Shown: positions 27,809-36,770 of the stretch, one piece after another
How positions within the stretch are numbered: position 1 is the first letter of the stretch
How the letters are laid out: every line of letters starts with the position of its first letter
DNA from: Candidatus Obscuribacter phosphatis
GTDB lineage: Bacteria > Cyanobacteriota > Vampirovibrionia > Obscuribacterales > Obscuribacteraceae
Length of the DNA stretch: 64,000 nt
NCBI GenBank assembly: GCA_001899315.1
Contig: MOYA01000003.1
Coordinates: 148,369 to 212,368 of the forward strand
Direction: 5' to 3'
Notes under the pieces: generated by a model
Seen by the model: only the letters and a program-made list of their open reading frames with translations
The model's database searches: none
What the model was told of the DNA's origin: nothing
Position numbers and translations under genes: made by a program

Positions 27809-28381
27809 ATGCAAGAGATGGAAATCAATCACAAGCTATCAAACAAGACTAGTGGCAGAGAGCTGTTCATAAGTCTCTTTATCTGCACCTATCTCTTTTA
27901 TTTGATAGCCTGGCTCTCACCCGAAAACGAGACTCGCAAACGCATCATTGAGCCAATCAATACAGCCTGGTTATTCTTTGGTCTCGACCAAAACTGGAGA
28001 CTGTTTTCACCAGAAATCAAAGATATCAACTTTCATACCCTGGCTATTCTCACCTTTGAAGACGGCAGCAAGAAAATCTGGGAATTGCCGCGCATGAAAA
28101 GACTAGACTTCTGGCAACGCTTCAAAGACGAAAAATTCCGCAAGTGGAGCATAGATTCTCTGCCTTGGCCTGACTACAAAGAATTCCATCCCGACTTTGC
28201 AATCTATGTAGGCAAGAAGTTCTTCAATCCCACAAACAAACCTGTCTCACTCAGCCTGCAACTTTTCTGGACAGACATTCCAGACCCGGAAAAGCACTTT
28301 ACCAAAGTAGAGAATCTACCTGAACACACACGCATGAATAATGTTTTCTTCTATCGCTTCAAAGAAGGAGACCTGCAATGA
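27809..28381 (+). CDS. HTTM-partner membrane protein
   Basis: 190 residues. It has one N-terminal membrane helix (LFISLFICTYLFYLIAWL), then LDQNWRLFSPEI, the W-R-(M/L)-F-(S/A)-P motif often seen in small proteins beside HTTM genes, and a beta-rich soluble part. An ATG 6 nt upstream is possible, but AGGA is 7 nt before the ATG at 27809. It overlaps the HTTM gene by 4 nt, so the two are probably made together and interact. Confidence 0.65.
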   Translation: MQEMEINHKLSNKTSGRELFISLFICTYLFYLIAWLSPENETRKRIIEPINTAWLFFGLDQNWRLFSPEIKDINFHTLAILTFEDGSKKIWELPRMKRLDFWQRFKDEKFRKWSIDSLPWPDYKEFHPDFAIYVGKKFFNPTNKPVSLSLQLFWTDIPDPEKHFTKVENLPEHTRMNNVFFYRFKEGDLQ

Positions 28382-29370
28382 CCTTAGCTTCTATCTGGCA
28401 AGCATGGCGACGTTTCTGGTTTGAGCCGCAGGGCACCGAGACCATCTCGATCTACCGAATTCTTTATGGTCTTCTCGTCAGTCAGATCTTTCTCATTCAT
28501 CTAGCCGGAAGATTTGAAGAATGGTACGGTCCAGACTCGATGATCAGAATCAGCACAGTGATCAATCATTTCTGGCACAGAGAACCGCGTCTAGATTTAT
28601 TCTTGCTTTTTCCGCAGCAAGCGCAAAGCTATACCATAATTTATTTCTTGGCAGCGGCGCTCTCAATCATGCTCATTCTAGGCTTCAAAGGCAGACTGGC
28701 AGCCTTTCTAGTCTGGCTCACCCTGGTCTCGATGCACCACCACAATCCCTACAACATAAACGGCGGTGATGCTTTCCTCAGAGCTGTCGGCATCTTTCTA
28801 GCACTTTCTCCTTGCAGCGATCATTATTCGATAGACTCTCTCATCGCCAAGAGAAAGGGCATTTTGCCCATAGAAAAGAGCCCCTGGGCTCAGCGCATGA
28901 TTCAAGTTTCAATCGCCCTGGTTTATTATCAGACCTTTTGGTGCAAGATCTCAGGTCACCAGTGGCTAGACGGTACCGCGGTTTACTATGCCACCAGACT
29001 CGATGACATGCTGCGCTTCCCCTTACCTCTCGTCTCAGACAATATGACCGTGCTCTGGCTGCTCAATTGGTTTACTCTGATCATCGAATTTCTCGGCTGG
29101 AATGCAATTTTCTTGAAAGAATGCCGCTATGCGGTGGTCATCGGCTTAGTGTTTCTGCACCTCGGCATCGAGTATATGGTCAATCTGCCCGTCTTTGAAT
29201 GGGCCTTCATTTTTACTCTTTTCACATTTGTAGACGCCGAGCACACAAGAAAAGCAAGCCACTTTCTCAAATCCTGCTTGCTTGCTGTTTTCTTTCCAAA
29301 CAAAGGCAAAGACAAGTCCTCAAAATCAGACCTAGACTTGGGCTTAGGCGTAGGCGGTCAAGCAAGCTGA
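28378..29370 (+). CDS. HTTM-domain (gamma-carboxylase-like) membrane protein
   Basis: 330 residues with about six to eight membrane helices and the HTTM pattern: ISIYRILYGLLV near the start, the WYGPDSM loop, HHHNPYNINGGDAFLR and WLDGTAVYY. HTTM proteins are bacterial relatives of vitamin K-dependent gamma-carboxylase; most lack carboxylase activity and their role is unknown. The soluble lumenal domain of true carboxylases is absent here; the adjacent coupled gene may supply the soluble part. Confidence 0.78.
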   Translation: MTLASIWQAWRRFWFEPQGTETISIYRILYGLLVSQIFLIHLAGRFEEWYGPDSMIRISTVINHFWHREPRLDLFLLFPQQAQSYTIIYFLAAALSIMLILGFKGRLAAFLVWLTLVSMHHHNPYNINGGDAFLRAVGIFLALSPCSDHYSIDSLIAKRKGILPIEKSPWAQRMIQVSIALVYYQTFWCKISGHQWLDGTAVYYATRLDDMLRFPLPLVSDNMTVLWLLNWFTLIIEFLGWNAIFLKECRYAVVIGLVFLHLGIEYMVNLPVFEWAFIFTLFTFVDAEHTRKASHFLKSCLLAVFFPNKGKDKSSKSDLDLGLGVGGQAS

Positions 29371-29382
29371 CTGCCCAACAAA

Positions 29383-30993
29383 CTATTTTGAGGGACCGGC
29401 TGGACCGGCGGGACCGACCGGTGCTGCCGGCGGAGAAGCAGCCACAGGCATATTGCTTGCCGGACTGACAGCATTGATGATCAAATTGCGATTGTATTCG
29501 GCAGCCGCTGTAAACATGGGTGTCACTTTCGGCGCCTTATCTAGATCGGCTATTGCTTCGGCGGTCTTACCAAGCAAATAATAGGTCCAGGCGCGGTTAT
29601 AGAGAGCCTGACTTAAACGGGGATCCACCTGCAAAGCCAGGCTATAGTTCTTCAGTGCAGCCTGCAGGTGCCTGCTGCACTTTTCCACCAAAGCGGCATC
29701 GGCTTCATGCACCAGACTATTGGCCAGAGCATGATGACAAAGAGCCCGATTATAGAAAGCTTGCGCAATACCTGGGTTGAGAATGAGACATTTGGAAAAT
29801 GAAGCTATAGCATCATCATAATGCCCTTGTGCGGCTTCAATAGTGCCTATGCAATATAAGGCTTCAGCCCGGCAATTCTCGCCTCTCTTGGCTTCGCCAA
29901 AGTAACGCAGAGCTTCGTCGTTGCGACCTTCCACCGCCGCTTTCAGCCCCACGCTAAAACTAGCAGCAGACGGAGAGCCGTTATTGACCGGAGGACCAGA
30001 GATACCGGCAAAACCAGCGGTGCTCACTAATTTATCGATGACAGTCAATTCTTTCAGTGGGCGAACCTGAAAACCAGGATCAAAAAGAAATTCAGCTTGC
30101 TGGGTATCGTTTGAATTGGGCAAAATTTGCTTACTTTTGCCGTCGCCTTCAGCCATTTTGACCATGGTTGGCCCATTAGTCATCGCATACCAGCCGTAAA
30201 AACCAACTAAAAACAAGATCAAAGAAGCCAAAACCAGAGCAGTTGCCTTGTTCTTTGCCTTGGGAGGCTCAGTCTGTGCGGCCAAATACTCGAGTCGGTC
30301 GTACTCTTTGTGGGCGACAATGTCGGCGGTGTCCTCTATGAGAGCGTCCAGTTCTTCGGCAGTGGCATCGGTGAGGTCGAATTTACCGCTCTTCTCAGCA
30401 AGAGCCAATTCTTCTTTCTTGACTCGCCGACCAGCATTTCTAGCCACATCGTAAATTGTCTCGTAAAAGAGATCTGGGTCGGGAAGAGTACCGTCCATCT
30501 TGGTTTGGCGATGCGACTCTTCTAAACCGGCAGATCTGACGGCATCGACTATCAAACTGGCAATACGCTCCACCCGCTCTTGCGTATGCGCCTGACGACG
30601 TTCCATAAGGCGCGCAGATGGCGGCTTTACCGGCGCACCCAGTTCGGGCGGAACCTCTTCGATAGAGAGAAAATTGGCTTCTCCCTTATTTATCTGCTCC
30701 AAATACTCGAGAAAACGCTCCTGACGACTGAGACAGTCGAAGGCTGTGTTGACCAGCACCATGGCTTTTTCAATTTTCTCGCGTTCGCCCCCCTGAGTCT
30801 GCAACAACCGATCACGCAGACGACCCGATATGCGATCTCTTGCCTGTTTTAGCTGCTTACGACCACCCCCGGCCGAAACATTCAAGACCCGCCTGAAATA
30901 TTGTCGCAAAGACGACTCATCCACAACTTGGCCTGTCGCACCAACTTGAGAATTGTCGTTTTCTTGGCTGCTTGAATTGTCCATCTCCGCCAC
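29383..30993 (-). CDS. Membrane protein with J-like N-terminus lacking HPD and C-terminal TPRs
   Basis: 536 residues. Residues 27-105 resemble a J-domain fold: LRQYFRRVLNVSAGGGRKQL at the start and NTAFDCLSRQERFLEYL at the end. The HPD motif that stimulates Hsp70 is missing. One membrane helix lies near 250-270 (ALVLASLILFLVGFYGWYAM). TPR pairs follow from about 355 to 500 and the end is Pro/Ala/Gly-rich. GTG start with GAAGG 5 nt upstream. It converges on the HTTM gene and is divergent from the UPF0104 operon. Confidence 0.7.
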   Translation of the reverse strand: MAEMDNSSSQENDNSQVGATGQVVDESSLRQYFRRVLNVSAGGGRKQLKQARDRISGRLRDRLLQTQGGEREKIEKAMVLVNTAFDCLSRQERFLEYLEQINKGEANFLSIEEVPPELGAPVKPPSARLMERRQAHTQERVERIASLIVDAVRSAGLEESHRQTKMDGTLPDPDLFYETIYDVARNAGRRVKKEELALAEKSGKFDLTDATAEELDALIEDTADIVAHKEYDRLEYLAAQTEPPKAKNKATALVLASLILFLVGFYGWYAMTNGPTMVKMAEGDGKSKQILPNSNDTQQAEFLFDPGFQVRPLKELTVIDKLVSTAGFAGISGPPVNNGSPSAASFSVGLKAAVEGRNDEALRYFGEAKRGENCRAEALYCIGTIEAAQGHYDDAIASFSKCLILNPGIAQAFYNRALCHHALANSLVHEADAALVEKCSRHLQAALKNYSLALQVDPRLSQALYNRAWTYYLLGKTAEAIADLDKAPKVTPMFTAAAEYNRNLIINAVSPASNMPVAASPPAAPVGPAGPAGPSK

Positions 30994-31106
30994 GTTTACC
31001 TTCCAGATAGTAAGTTTGACAGTAAGAAAATATTACACAGAGGCTTTTCAAGAGAGTTTAATTAACACTCTCAGGGAAGATCTTACCTGACTTATGTGGA
31101 AGCTAA

Positions 31107-32672
31107 GTGGCCTCGAACCTTACTAAGATTATTAAAAGTCGCGGCACCGTAGTCTTTTTAGGACTGGCGGTGAGCGCAGCCCTGCTTATCATGACAGCCC
31201 GGACAATTAGATGGAACGTTGTCTATGATGCCTTTGCCACAGCTGTCTGGCTGCCCTGGATTCCACTTGCTGTCGCCACATATACAGTCGGCATGTTGCT
31301 CAGAGGCCTGAGACTGCAAAAATTAGTGGAAAGCGAGGCCAACCTCACCGTCGCCACCGCCAGCAACATCATTGCCGTTGGTTATGCAGTCAACAATATC
31401 TTGCCGGCCCGACTGGGAGAGTTCGCCCGAGCCGGTATGTTGGCCGAACGCACCGGTCTGCCCTATGCCCTAGCTCTTACCGTCACCTTCTTAGAGAGAC
31501 TGCTTGACGGTCTGACGATTCTTACTCTTTTCGTTTTAGCAAGCTTTATCACCCCGACCCAAAGCTGGATGACCTCAGCTTCTCAGATTGCCGCCCTCAT
31601 TTTTGCCATGGTCCTGCCCTGTGTTCTTGTCCTAGCAATTTTCCCGCAGCTGTCGCTTTCTTTGGCTTCACAGCTGAGTCATCCTTTCGGCAGAAATTTA
31701 CACCATAAGGCTCTCGCCCTGACCACTCAGGTGACCCGCGGTTTCGGCTGCTTGCGCAGCGGGGCATCGGCGCTCTTGGTGCTGATGCTGAGCTTTCTCA
31801 TCTGGGGCATAGAAGGCTTGATGTTTGCCCTGGTTTTACCTTGCTTTCAAATTGTTTTCAGCCCGGTCAAGGCACTGGCGGTGATGGCATTCACCAATCT
31901 CGGCATTCTTGTCCCTTCCACCCCGGGCTATCTGGCTGTCTATCATAAATGCTGCGCCGAAGCCTTGCAGGCGGTGACCAGCAAACAAGGAGCCGGACTG
32001 CTCACCCCCTTCATTCCCAGTCAGTTGCTTGAGACAATAATGCCCTTTTCGACAACGGCGGTAGAAGCCGATACAGCGCTTTCTTACGCAGTAGTCGTGC
32101 ATCTGATTTTTTATGCCACCGTCACCATTTGGGGCGTTATTGCCATGGCCCGTTACGGTGTGGAACTGGGCACCACCGCCGCTCTTGCCTGGGAAGCAAA
32201 ACCTTTGCCCAGGCAAGATCTGGAAAAATTTGCCGATGTGGCTTTAATTACCTCGACCCCTCGCATCAAGAGCGAAACACTCTGCTTCCAACCCAGCCTC
32301 TTCTGGACAAAGCTGGCCGAAGCCATGATTATGCCGCCCGGAGAGATCTTCTTGAAAGAGGAAGACAAGCAAAAGCAAGCCTTGGAAGACTCGGCCCTCT
32401 TTCTTTGCCGGGAAGTATCTTCCTTGCCGAGAAAACTCTGCACCATGCTCAAAATAGGCATAATCGGCTTTCGCACGATTGTTGTCTTGACCAATTTCAA
32501 TGCCTTCGAAAATCTTTCTTTAGCCAAGAGACAAGCTATTGTCAAAGCCTGGTCTTTCGGCAAGATCGGCTTGACCCGCAAACTCTTCAAGCCGCTGCGC
32601 AGTATTGCTCTTTTAGCTTACTTCGAAGATGAAGGCGTGCAAAGTGCCCTGCAAGCGGAGCGGCAAGCATGA
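31107..32672 (+). CDS. UPF0104 / LPG-synthase-TM-like flippase-type membrane protein
   Basis: 521 residues, GTG start (GGAAG upstream). About eight membrane helices cover residues 15-350. The family signature NNILPARLGEFARAG sits near residue 95, with TFLERLLDG after it. This fold is shared with the flippase half of MprF and with AglD-like proteins; members are thought to move lipids or glycolipids across the membrane. A soluble tail of about 160 residues is unusual and unassigned. First gene of a four-gene coupled operon (next gene overlaps by 4 nt). Confidence 0.78.
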   Translation: MASNLTKIIKSRGTVVFLGLAVSAALLIMTARTIRWNVVYDAFATAVWLPWIPLAVATYTVGMLLRGLRLQKLVESEANLTVATASNIIAVGYAVNNILPARLGEFARAGMLAERTGLPYALALTVTFLERLLDGLTILTLFVLASFITPTQSWMTSASQIAALIFAMVLPCVLVLAIFPQLSLSLASQLSHPFGRNLHHKALALTTQVTRGFGCLRSGASALLVLMLSFLIWGIEGLMFALVLPCFQIVFSPVKALAVMAFTNLGILVPSTPGYLAVYHKCCAEALQAVTSKQGAGLLTPFIPSQLLETIMPFSTTAVEADTALSYAVVVHLIFYATVTIWGVIAMARYGVELGTTAALAWEAKPLPRQDLEKFADVALITSTPRIKSETLCFQPSLFWTKLAEAMIMPPGEIFLKEEDKQKQALEDSALFLCREVSSLPRKLCTMLKIGIIGFRTIVVLTNFNAFENLSLAKRQAIVKAWSFGKIGLTRKLFKPLRSIALLAYFEDEGVQSALQAERQA

Positions 32673-34180
32673 GCGGAACGCAAGAAAAACGACGCGAACG
32701 TGAACGTGAACGTGAACGTGAACAAGTCTTGATCATAGGTAGTGGCGCCGGCGGTGCCACTGTGGCCTATACATTAGCAGAGCATGGCTTTGAAGTGCTG
32801 GTTCTAGAAGAAGGACAAAGACATACGCTGGACAGCTACGGACAACCACCCACCAAAGCAATGAATCTGCTCTATAGAAACCGCGGCATGATGCCGATAA
32901 TGGGCAGTGTGCCCATCGGCTATGTCGAAGGACGTTGTCTGGGGGGCAGCACCGAGATCAATTCGGGTTTTTGGCACCGTCTGCCACCGGAATTTTTGCT
33001 GCGCTGGCAAGCCCGTTTTGGCTTGCACGATTTCAGCCTAGAGAGCCTAGAGGAACATTTTGACTGGGCCGAAGCCAAACTCTTGGTACAGGGTCGAAAT
33101 GGAGAATGGCCAAAATCGACCCAAGTCTTTCACCGCGGCATAGAAGCTATGCGCTGGTCGTCCCAGGAAGTGAAAAGAGCGGCCTCAGGCTGCGTCAATA
33201 CCAATGCCTGCGCCACCGGCTGCCCGAAAGGCGCCAAACAAGGGGTGAGCGTTTCACTGATTCCGCAAGCAGAAGCGAAAGGGGCGCGTTTTTTGACCGG
33301 CGCCAAAGTAAAACTAATTTTGAAGAGCGGCGGCAAAGCCACCGGCGTCCTCGCCGATGTGGTAGGTGCGGACGGCAGTGCCTCACTGGTGCGCATCGAT
33401 GCAGACCATATTTTTGTTTGTGCCGGTCCCACACAAACACCGGCGCTCTTGCGCAAAAGCGGCATCAGAGAGCATATCGGCGACACTTTCCAGATTCATC
33501 CGATGCTCAAAGTTACTGCTTTGTTCGACGAAGAAATCAATGCCCAAAATTCAGTCATGCCCCTTTTGCAAGTGAAAGAATTTTGGCCGGATATTTCAAT
33601 GGGTGGTTCTTTCTTTTCGGTCGGTCATCTCTCGGTAAACCTAGCCGACAATTGGCTGGAAACCTCAAAATCGATTAGACAATATCGCAATATGGCCAGC
33701 TACTATGTAGGCGTGCGCGGCACCGGCCATGGTACCGTTCGTCCATCTCTCAGCTCGGACGGCGAAGCCAAGTTAAAATATGAGCTTTCAGACGTCGATA
33801 TCAGACACTTGAGCCAAGGGCTGGCACGACTTTCCACCTTGCTTTTGAGAGCCGGAGCTAAAGAAGTCTATCCCTGCGTCTTCGGACTGCCCAAAATCAA
33901 TGCCGAATTGGAAGCAGTGAGGTGGCTGGATGAAAGCCTACCAAGGTCTGCCCTCAGTCTCACCACTGTACATGGCTTTTCCACTTGCCCCATCGGTGAG
34001 CGCCCCGAAAGATGCGCCGCCGACTCTTTCGGAAAAGTACACGGCTTCAAAAATCTCTACCTTGCCGATGCCAGTATGCTGCCTGACTCGCCGGGTATCA
34101 ACCCGCAAGGCACAATCATGGCAATAGCAAGACGCAATGCTCTCAACTTTGTAGAAAATCGCCAAGCAAAAGGAGAATGA
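32669..34180 (+). CDS. GMC-type FAD oxidoreductase (cholesterol-oxidase-like)
   Basis: 503 residues. FAD-binding loop VLIIGSGAGGATVAY near residue 20, the GMC signature GGSTEINSGFWHRLP near 92, and the C-terminal INPQGTIMAIARRNA that closes the FAD site. A cysteine-rich stretch (CVNTNACATGCPKGAK) near 175 resembles the loop of long-chain alcohol oxidases and glucose-methanol-choline enzymes acting on lipids. The N-terminus carries an RERERERE run from a 6-bp tandem repeat. Substrate unknown; neighbours suggest an alcohol on a membrane lipid or triterpenoid. Confidence 0.85.
   Translation: MSGTQEKRREREREREREQVLIIGSGAGGATVAYTLAEHGFEVLVLEEGQRHTLDSYGQPPTKAMNLLYRNRGMMPIMGSVPIGYVEGRCLGGSTEINSGFWHRLPPEFLLRWQARFGLHDFSLESLEEHFDWAEAKLLVQGRNGEWPKSTQVFHRGIEAMRWSSQEVKRAASGCVNTNACATGCPKGAKQGVSVSLIPQAEAKGARFLTGAKVKLILKSGGKATGVLADVVGADGSASLVRIDADHIFVCAGPTQTPALLRKSGIREHIGDTFQIHPMLKVTALFDEEINAQNSVMPLLQVKEFWPDISMGGSFFSVGHLSVNLADNWLETSKSIRQYRNMASYYVGVRGTGHGTVRPSLSSDGEAKLKYELSDVDIRHLSQGLARLSTLLLRAGAKEVYPCVFGLPKINAELEAVRWLDESLPRSALSLTTVHGFSTCPIGERPERCAADSFGKVHGFKNLYLADASMLPDSPGINPQGTIMAIARRNALNFVENRQAKGE
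32693..32722. repeat. CGTGAA hexanucleotide repeat in the GMC gene start
   Basis: Five units of CG(T/C)GAA just after the start codon give an Arg-Glu run ahead of the FAD-binding domain. In-frame copy changes would alter only this tail. Confidence 0.85.
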
Positions 34181-34182
34181 GA

Positions 34183-35259
34183 ATGAGCCTCGCTATCGTC
34201 ACAGGCACTCCAGGATGGCTCGGTAACAGGCTCTTAGAGACCCTACTTACCGGCATGCCGGAAGTGGCTGCCCTCAAAGAAGTGAAGAGCGAGAAAGTGC
34301 GCGCCCTCTGCCTACCCAATCTAATTGAAGACGGCAAACTAAAAGAACTGGTCAAAGAGGCTGCAGGCAGCCTGGAACTGGTAAAGGGAGATCTTGCCGC
34401 CAGTGACCCTCAGGGTCACAATCTCCACCAATTATTCAAAAATGCAGAAGGCGCAACCGTCTTTCATGTGGCCGGCATCATTCATCCTAGCCGCGGCGTC
34501 AAGGAGTTTTATGACGTCAATGTGGAAGGGACAAGAAGAATGCTCGATGAGGCAAAGAAACAAGGCGTCAAACGCTTCATCCATGTTTCCTCCAATTCAC
34601 CAATTGGGATAGCCAAAGCCGGCAGCACCGTCTTTGACGAGAATAGCCCGTACAACCCCTATATGAACTACGGCAAGAGCAAGAAATTAGCCGAAGATTT
34701 AGTCAACCAGGCCGGACGCGAAGGCAAGCTGGAAACAGTTATTATTCGACCACCGTGGTTCTATGGCATAGGTCAACCGGCCCGCCAAACTCTCTTTTTC
34801 ACCATGGTCAAAAACGGCAAAGCCCCCATAGTCGGCTCCGGCGAAAATCTTAGATCGATGGCTTATGTAGACAATATCTGCCAGGGTCTTTTGCTTTGCC
34901 AGAAAGTAAAGGAAGCAGCCGGTCGCACCTATTGGATCGCCGACCAGGAGCCCTATAAGATGAACTTTATTGTGGACACTATTGAAAAAGTGCTCAGCCA
35001 AGATTTCAACATCAAATGCAAAGGCACTAGAATGCACCTGCCCGATCTAGCTTCAGAGGTAGCCTTAGGCATAGATGCCACCTTGCAGGGCTTGGGTCTC
35101 TATCATCAAAAGTTCCATGTTTTATCTGAAATGAATAAAAATATTGCTTGCTCTGTCGCCTTGGCGGAAAAAGAGCTCGGCTATAAGCCAACCATCGCAC
35201 TGGAAGAAGGTATGCGCAGGAGTATAGATTGGGTTCTCAAGAACGGACAAAGCATTTAG
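34183..35259 (+). CDS. NAD-dependent epimerase/dehydratase, 3-beta-HSD-like
   Basis: 358 residues of extended SDR type. Nucleotide loop VTGTPGWLG near residue 5, the active-site YGKSK near residue 165 with HVSSNSPIG before it, and PYNPYMNYGKS typical of the family. AAAGGAG lies 7 nt before the ATG at 34183; an ATG two codons earlier overlaps the GMC stop. Together with the GMC oxidase it could oxidise and isomerise or reduce the same lipid alcohol. It is about 25-30% like the SDR at 12397 by eye, so not a recent duplicate. Confidence 0.82.
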   Translation: MSLAIVTGTPGWLGNRLLETLLTGMPEVAALKEVKSEKVRALCLPNLIEDGKLKELVKEAAGSLELVKGDLAASDPQGHNLHQLFKNAEGATVFHVAGIIHPSRGVKEFYDVNVEGTRRMLDEAKKQGVKRFIHVSSNSPIGIAKAGSTVFDENSPYNPYMNYGKSKKLAEDLVNQAGREGKLETVIIRPPWFYGIGQPARQTLFFTMVKNGKAPIVGSGENLRSMAYVDNICQGLLLCQKVKEAAGRTYWIADQEPYKMNFIVDTIEKVLSQDFNIKCKGTRMHLPDLASEVALGIDATLQGLGLYHQKFHVLSEMNKNIACSVALAEKELGYKPTIALEEGMRRSIDWVLKNGQSI

Positions 35260-36740
35260 GCTCCCCGTATTTGGTGGCTAGCTTGGTTCTGCTTTCGGCG
35301 GGACTTATCTTTTCTTATTTTCTCTATGGCAATTATGCCCTACAAAAAGAGATGGCCATCGAATACGAAGGCCCTTGCCTTTGGGCTGCCAGTCGCATCT
35401 TTCACGGGCAAAATCCTTATCCCTTAGAAAGTTTGAGCGAAAGCCCTTTTGCCGTCATCATCTATCCACCCCTCTATTTTCTCGCCACGGCACCCCTCAT
35501 GTTTTTTTCAGAGGGCTATAGACTGTCCAGGCTTTTCTCTCTTTTGACGGCGCTGGGCTCGGCTCTCTTTTACTATTTATTTTTGCGCCGACTGAAACTA
35601 TCAAAACTCAGCGCCATGACGAGCAGTGCTCTTTTTATGAGCTTTATGGCTGTCTGGCTCTGGGCGGCTAAGGCTCGGGTAGACGAACTATCACTTTGCC
35701 TCACCCTTATCTCGCTCTATTTCTTTGCCGGTTGGAAACGAAAGTCAAATCTTATTTTTAGCGCAGTCACACTTAGTTTAGCGACGATGACAAAGCAGCC
35801 CTCTGCCTTGTTTGCCCCCTCTTATTGTCTCTTTCTTTTGCTGCAAAAAAATTGGAAAGGACTAGCAATTATGGCTGGTACTTTCACCCTAAGTCTGGCA
35901 GCCCAAATTGGCATCTGCCAACTCGCCACCGCCGGCGGTTTCATCGCCCATATGCGCTTTGCCTCTCATATGCCTTTTCAATGGCAATATTTAGTCGATC
36001 GCCTCACTCTAATGCTCGGTGATCTTCCCAAGTTTGCCATGGCGTTCTTTTCTTTGTCTTTCTTGGCTCCGCTTATAAGCAAGCAAGACAAAGAAAAGAG
36101 CACCAGCTTAGTCCTTGCCGCCCTGCTTCTCATCACTAGCCTGCCAGTTACTCTCTACACCGCCGGCACCGAATATTCCAATGTCAATCATTTTCTTATT
36201 GCCCTCATTCCCCTGCCGCTCTTCATCGCCCTGGCACTCGATTGGTCTATAAAAAGCCCTAGCTTAGGCGGCAAACTGTACAAAATAGCAACAGCCTGCA
36301 CCAATGTTATTTCAGCCCTGATTTTGTCTTTTCTGGCTTACTCGCAGTTCAACCCCGCCAAGCTCTCAGACAAGCCACACCTTGACAAACCAATCAGTCT
36401 TGAAACCTTTCGCGGGCTAGTAACCGGTAAAAGCATTCTTGCCGAAGACGGCGGCTACGGGGTACTTTTTGGCGCCGAGAGCGAGCCGGTAGACATAACC
36501 ACCTTTATTCAAGTGCTCGGCAGAGACGGCAAGCAAGCCGAGCAAATGACCGAAAAGCTCAACCATTGCCAGTATGCCGCAGTAGTCATGAACCACAAAG
36601 AGCTGGACGGTACAAGAAACGCCATGCAATGGAGCGCCAAACTGAAAGCCGCCCTGCAGGAAAATTACCGCTTCGCCGGGCAAATTAACGGCAACGGGGA
36701 ATGCCAGGACGTGTTCTTGCCGGCCCGGTCCATGCGATAA
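35229..36740 (+). CDS. GT-C (ArnT/PMT-like) membrane glycosyltransferase
   Basis: 503 residues, about ten membrane helices. After the first helix, EMAIEYEGPCLWAASRIFHG gives the acidic residue expected in the first external loop of GT-C enzymes. YPPLYFLATAPL and WLWAAKARVDELSL are also in keeping with the DUF2029/GT39 type. The soluble tail (from about 395) is external. The TTG start overlaps the SDR gene by 31 nt and has no strong ribosome-binding site; a GTG at 35273 is an alternative. Such enzymes move sugars from polyprenyl carriers onto lipids or proteins. Last gene of the operon. Confidence 0.7.
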   Translation: MGSQERTKHLGSPYLVASLVLLSAGLIFSYFLYGNYALQKEMAIEYEGPCLWAASRIFHGQNPYPLESLSESPFAVIIYPPLYFLATAPLMFFSEGYRLSRLFSLLTALGSALFYYLFLRRLKLSKLSAMTSSALFMSFMAVWLWAAKARVDELSLCLTLISLYFFAGWKRKSNLIFSAVTLSLATMTKQPSALFAPSYCLFLLLQKNWKGLAIMAGTFTLSLAAQIGICQLATAGGFIAHMRFASHMPFQWQYLVDRLTLMLGDLPKFAMAFFSLSFLAPLISKQDKEKSTSLVLAALLLITSLPVTLYTAGTEYSNVNHFLIALIPLPLFIALALDWSIKSPSLGGKLYKIATACTNVISALILSFLAYSQFNPAKLSDKPHLDKPISLETFRGLVTGKSILAEDGGYGVLFGAESEPVDITTFIQVLGRDGKQAEQMTEKLNHCQYAAVVMNHKELDGTRNAMQWSAKLKAALQENYRFAGQINGNGECQDVFLPARSMR

Positions 36741-36770
36741 TAGGCAACTCAATTAGAGACAGGTTGGGTC

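Noticed and set aside
31836-32216. 126-residue minus-strand frame inside the UPF0104 gene
   Set aside because: Antisense shadow; the plus-strand gene has membrane and family motifs throughout.
33106-33678. 190-residue plus-strand frame within the GMC gene
   Set aside because: Arg-rich shadow of the oxidoreductase; no start signal.
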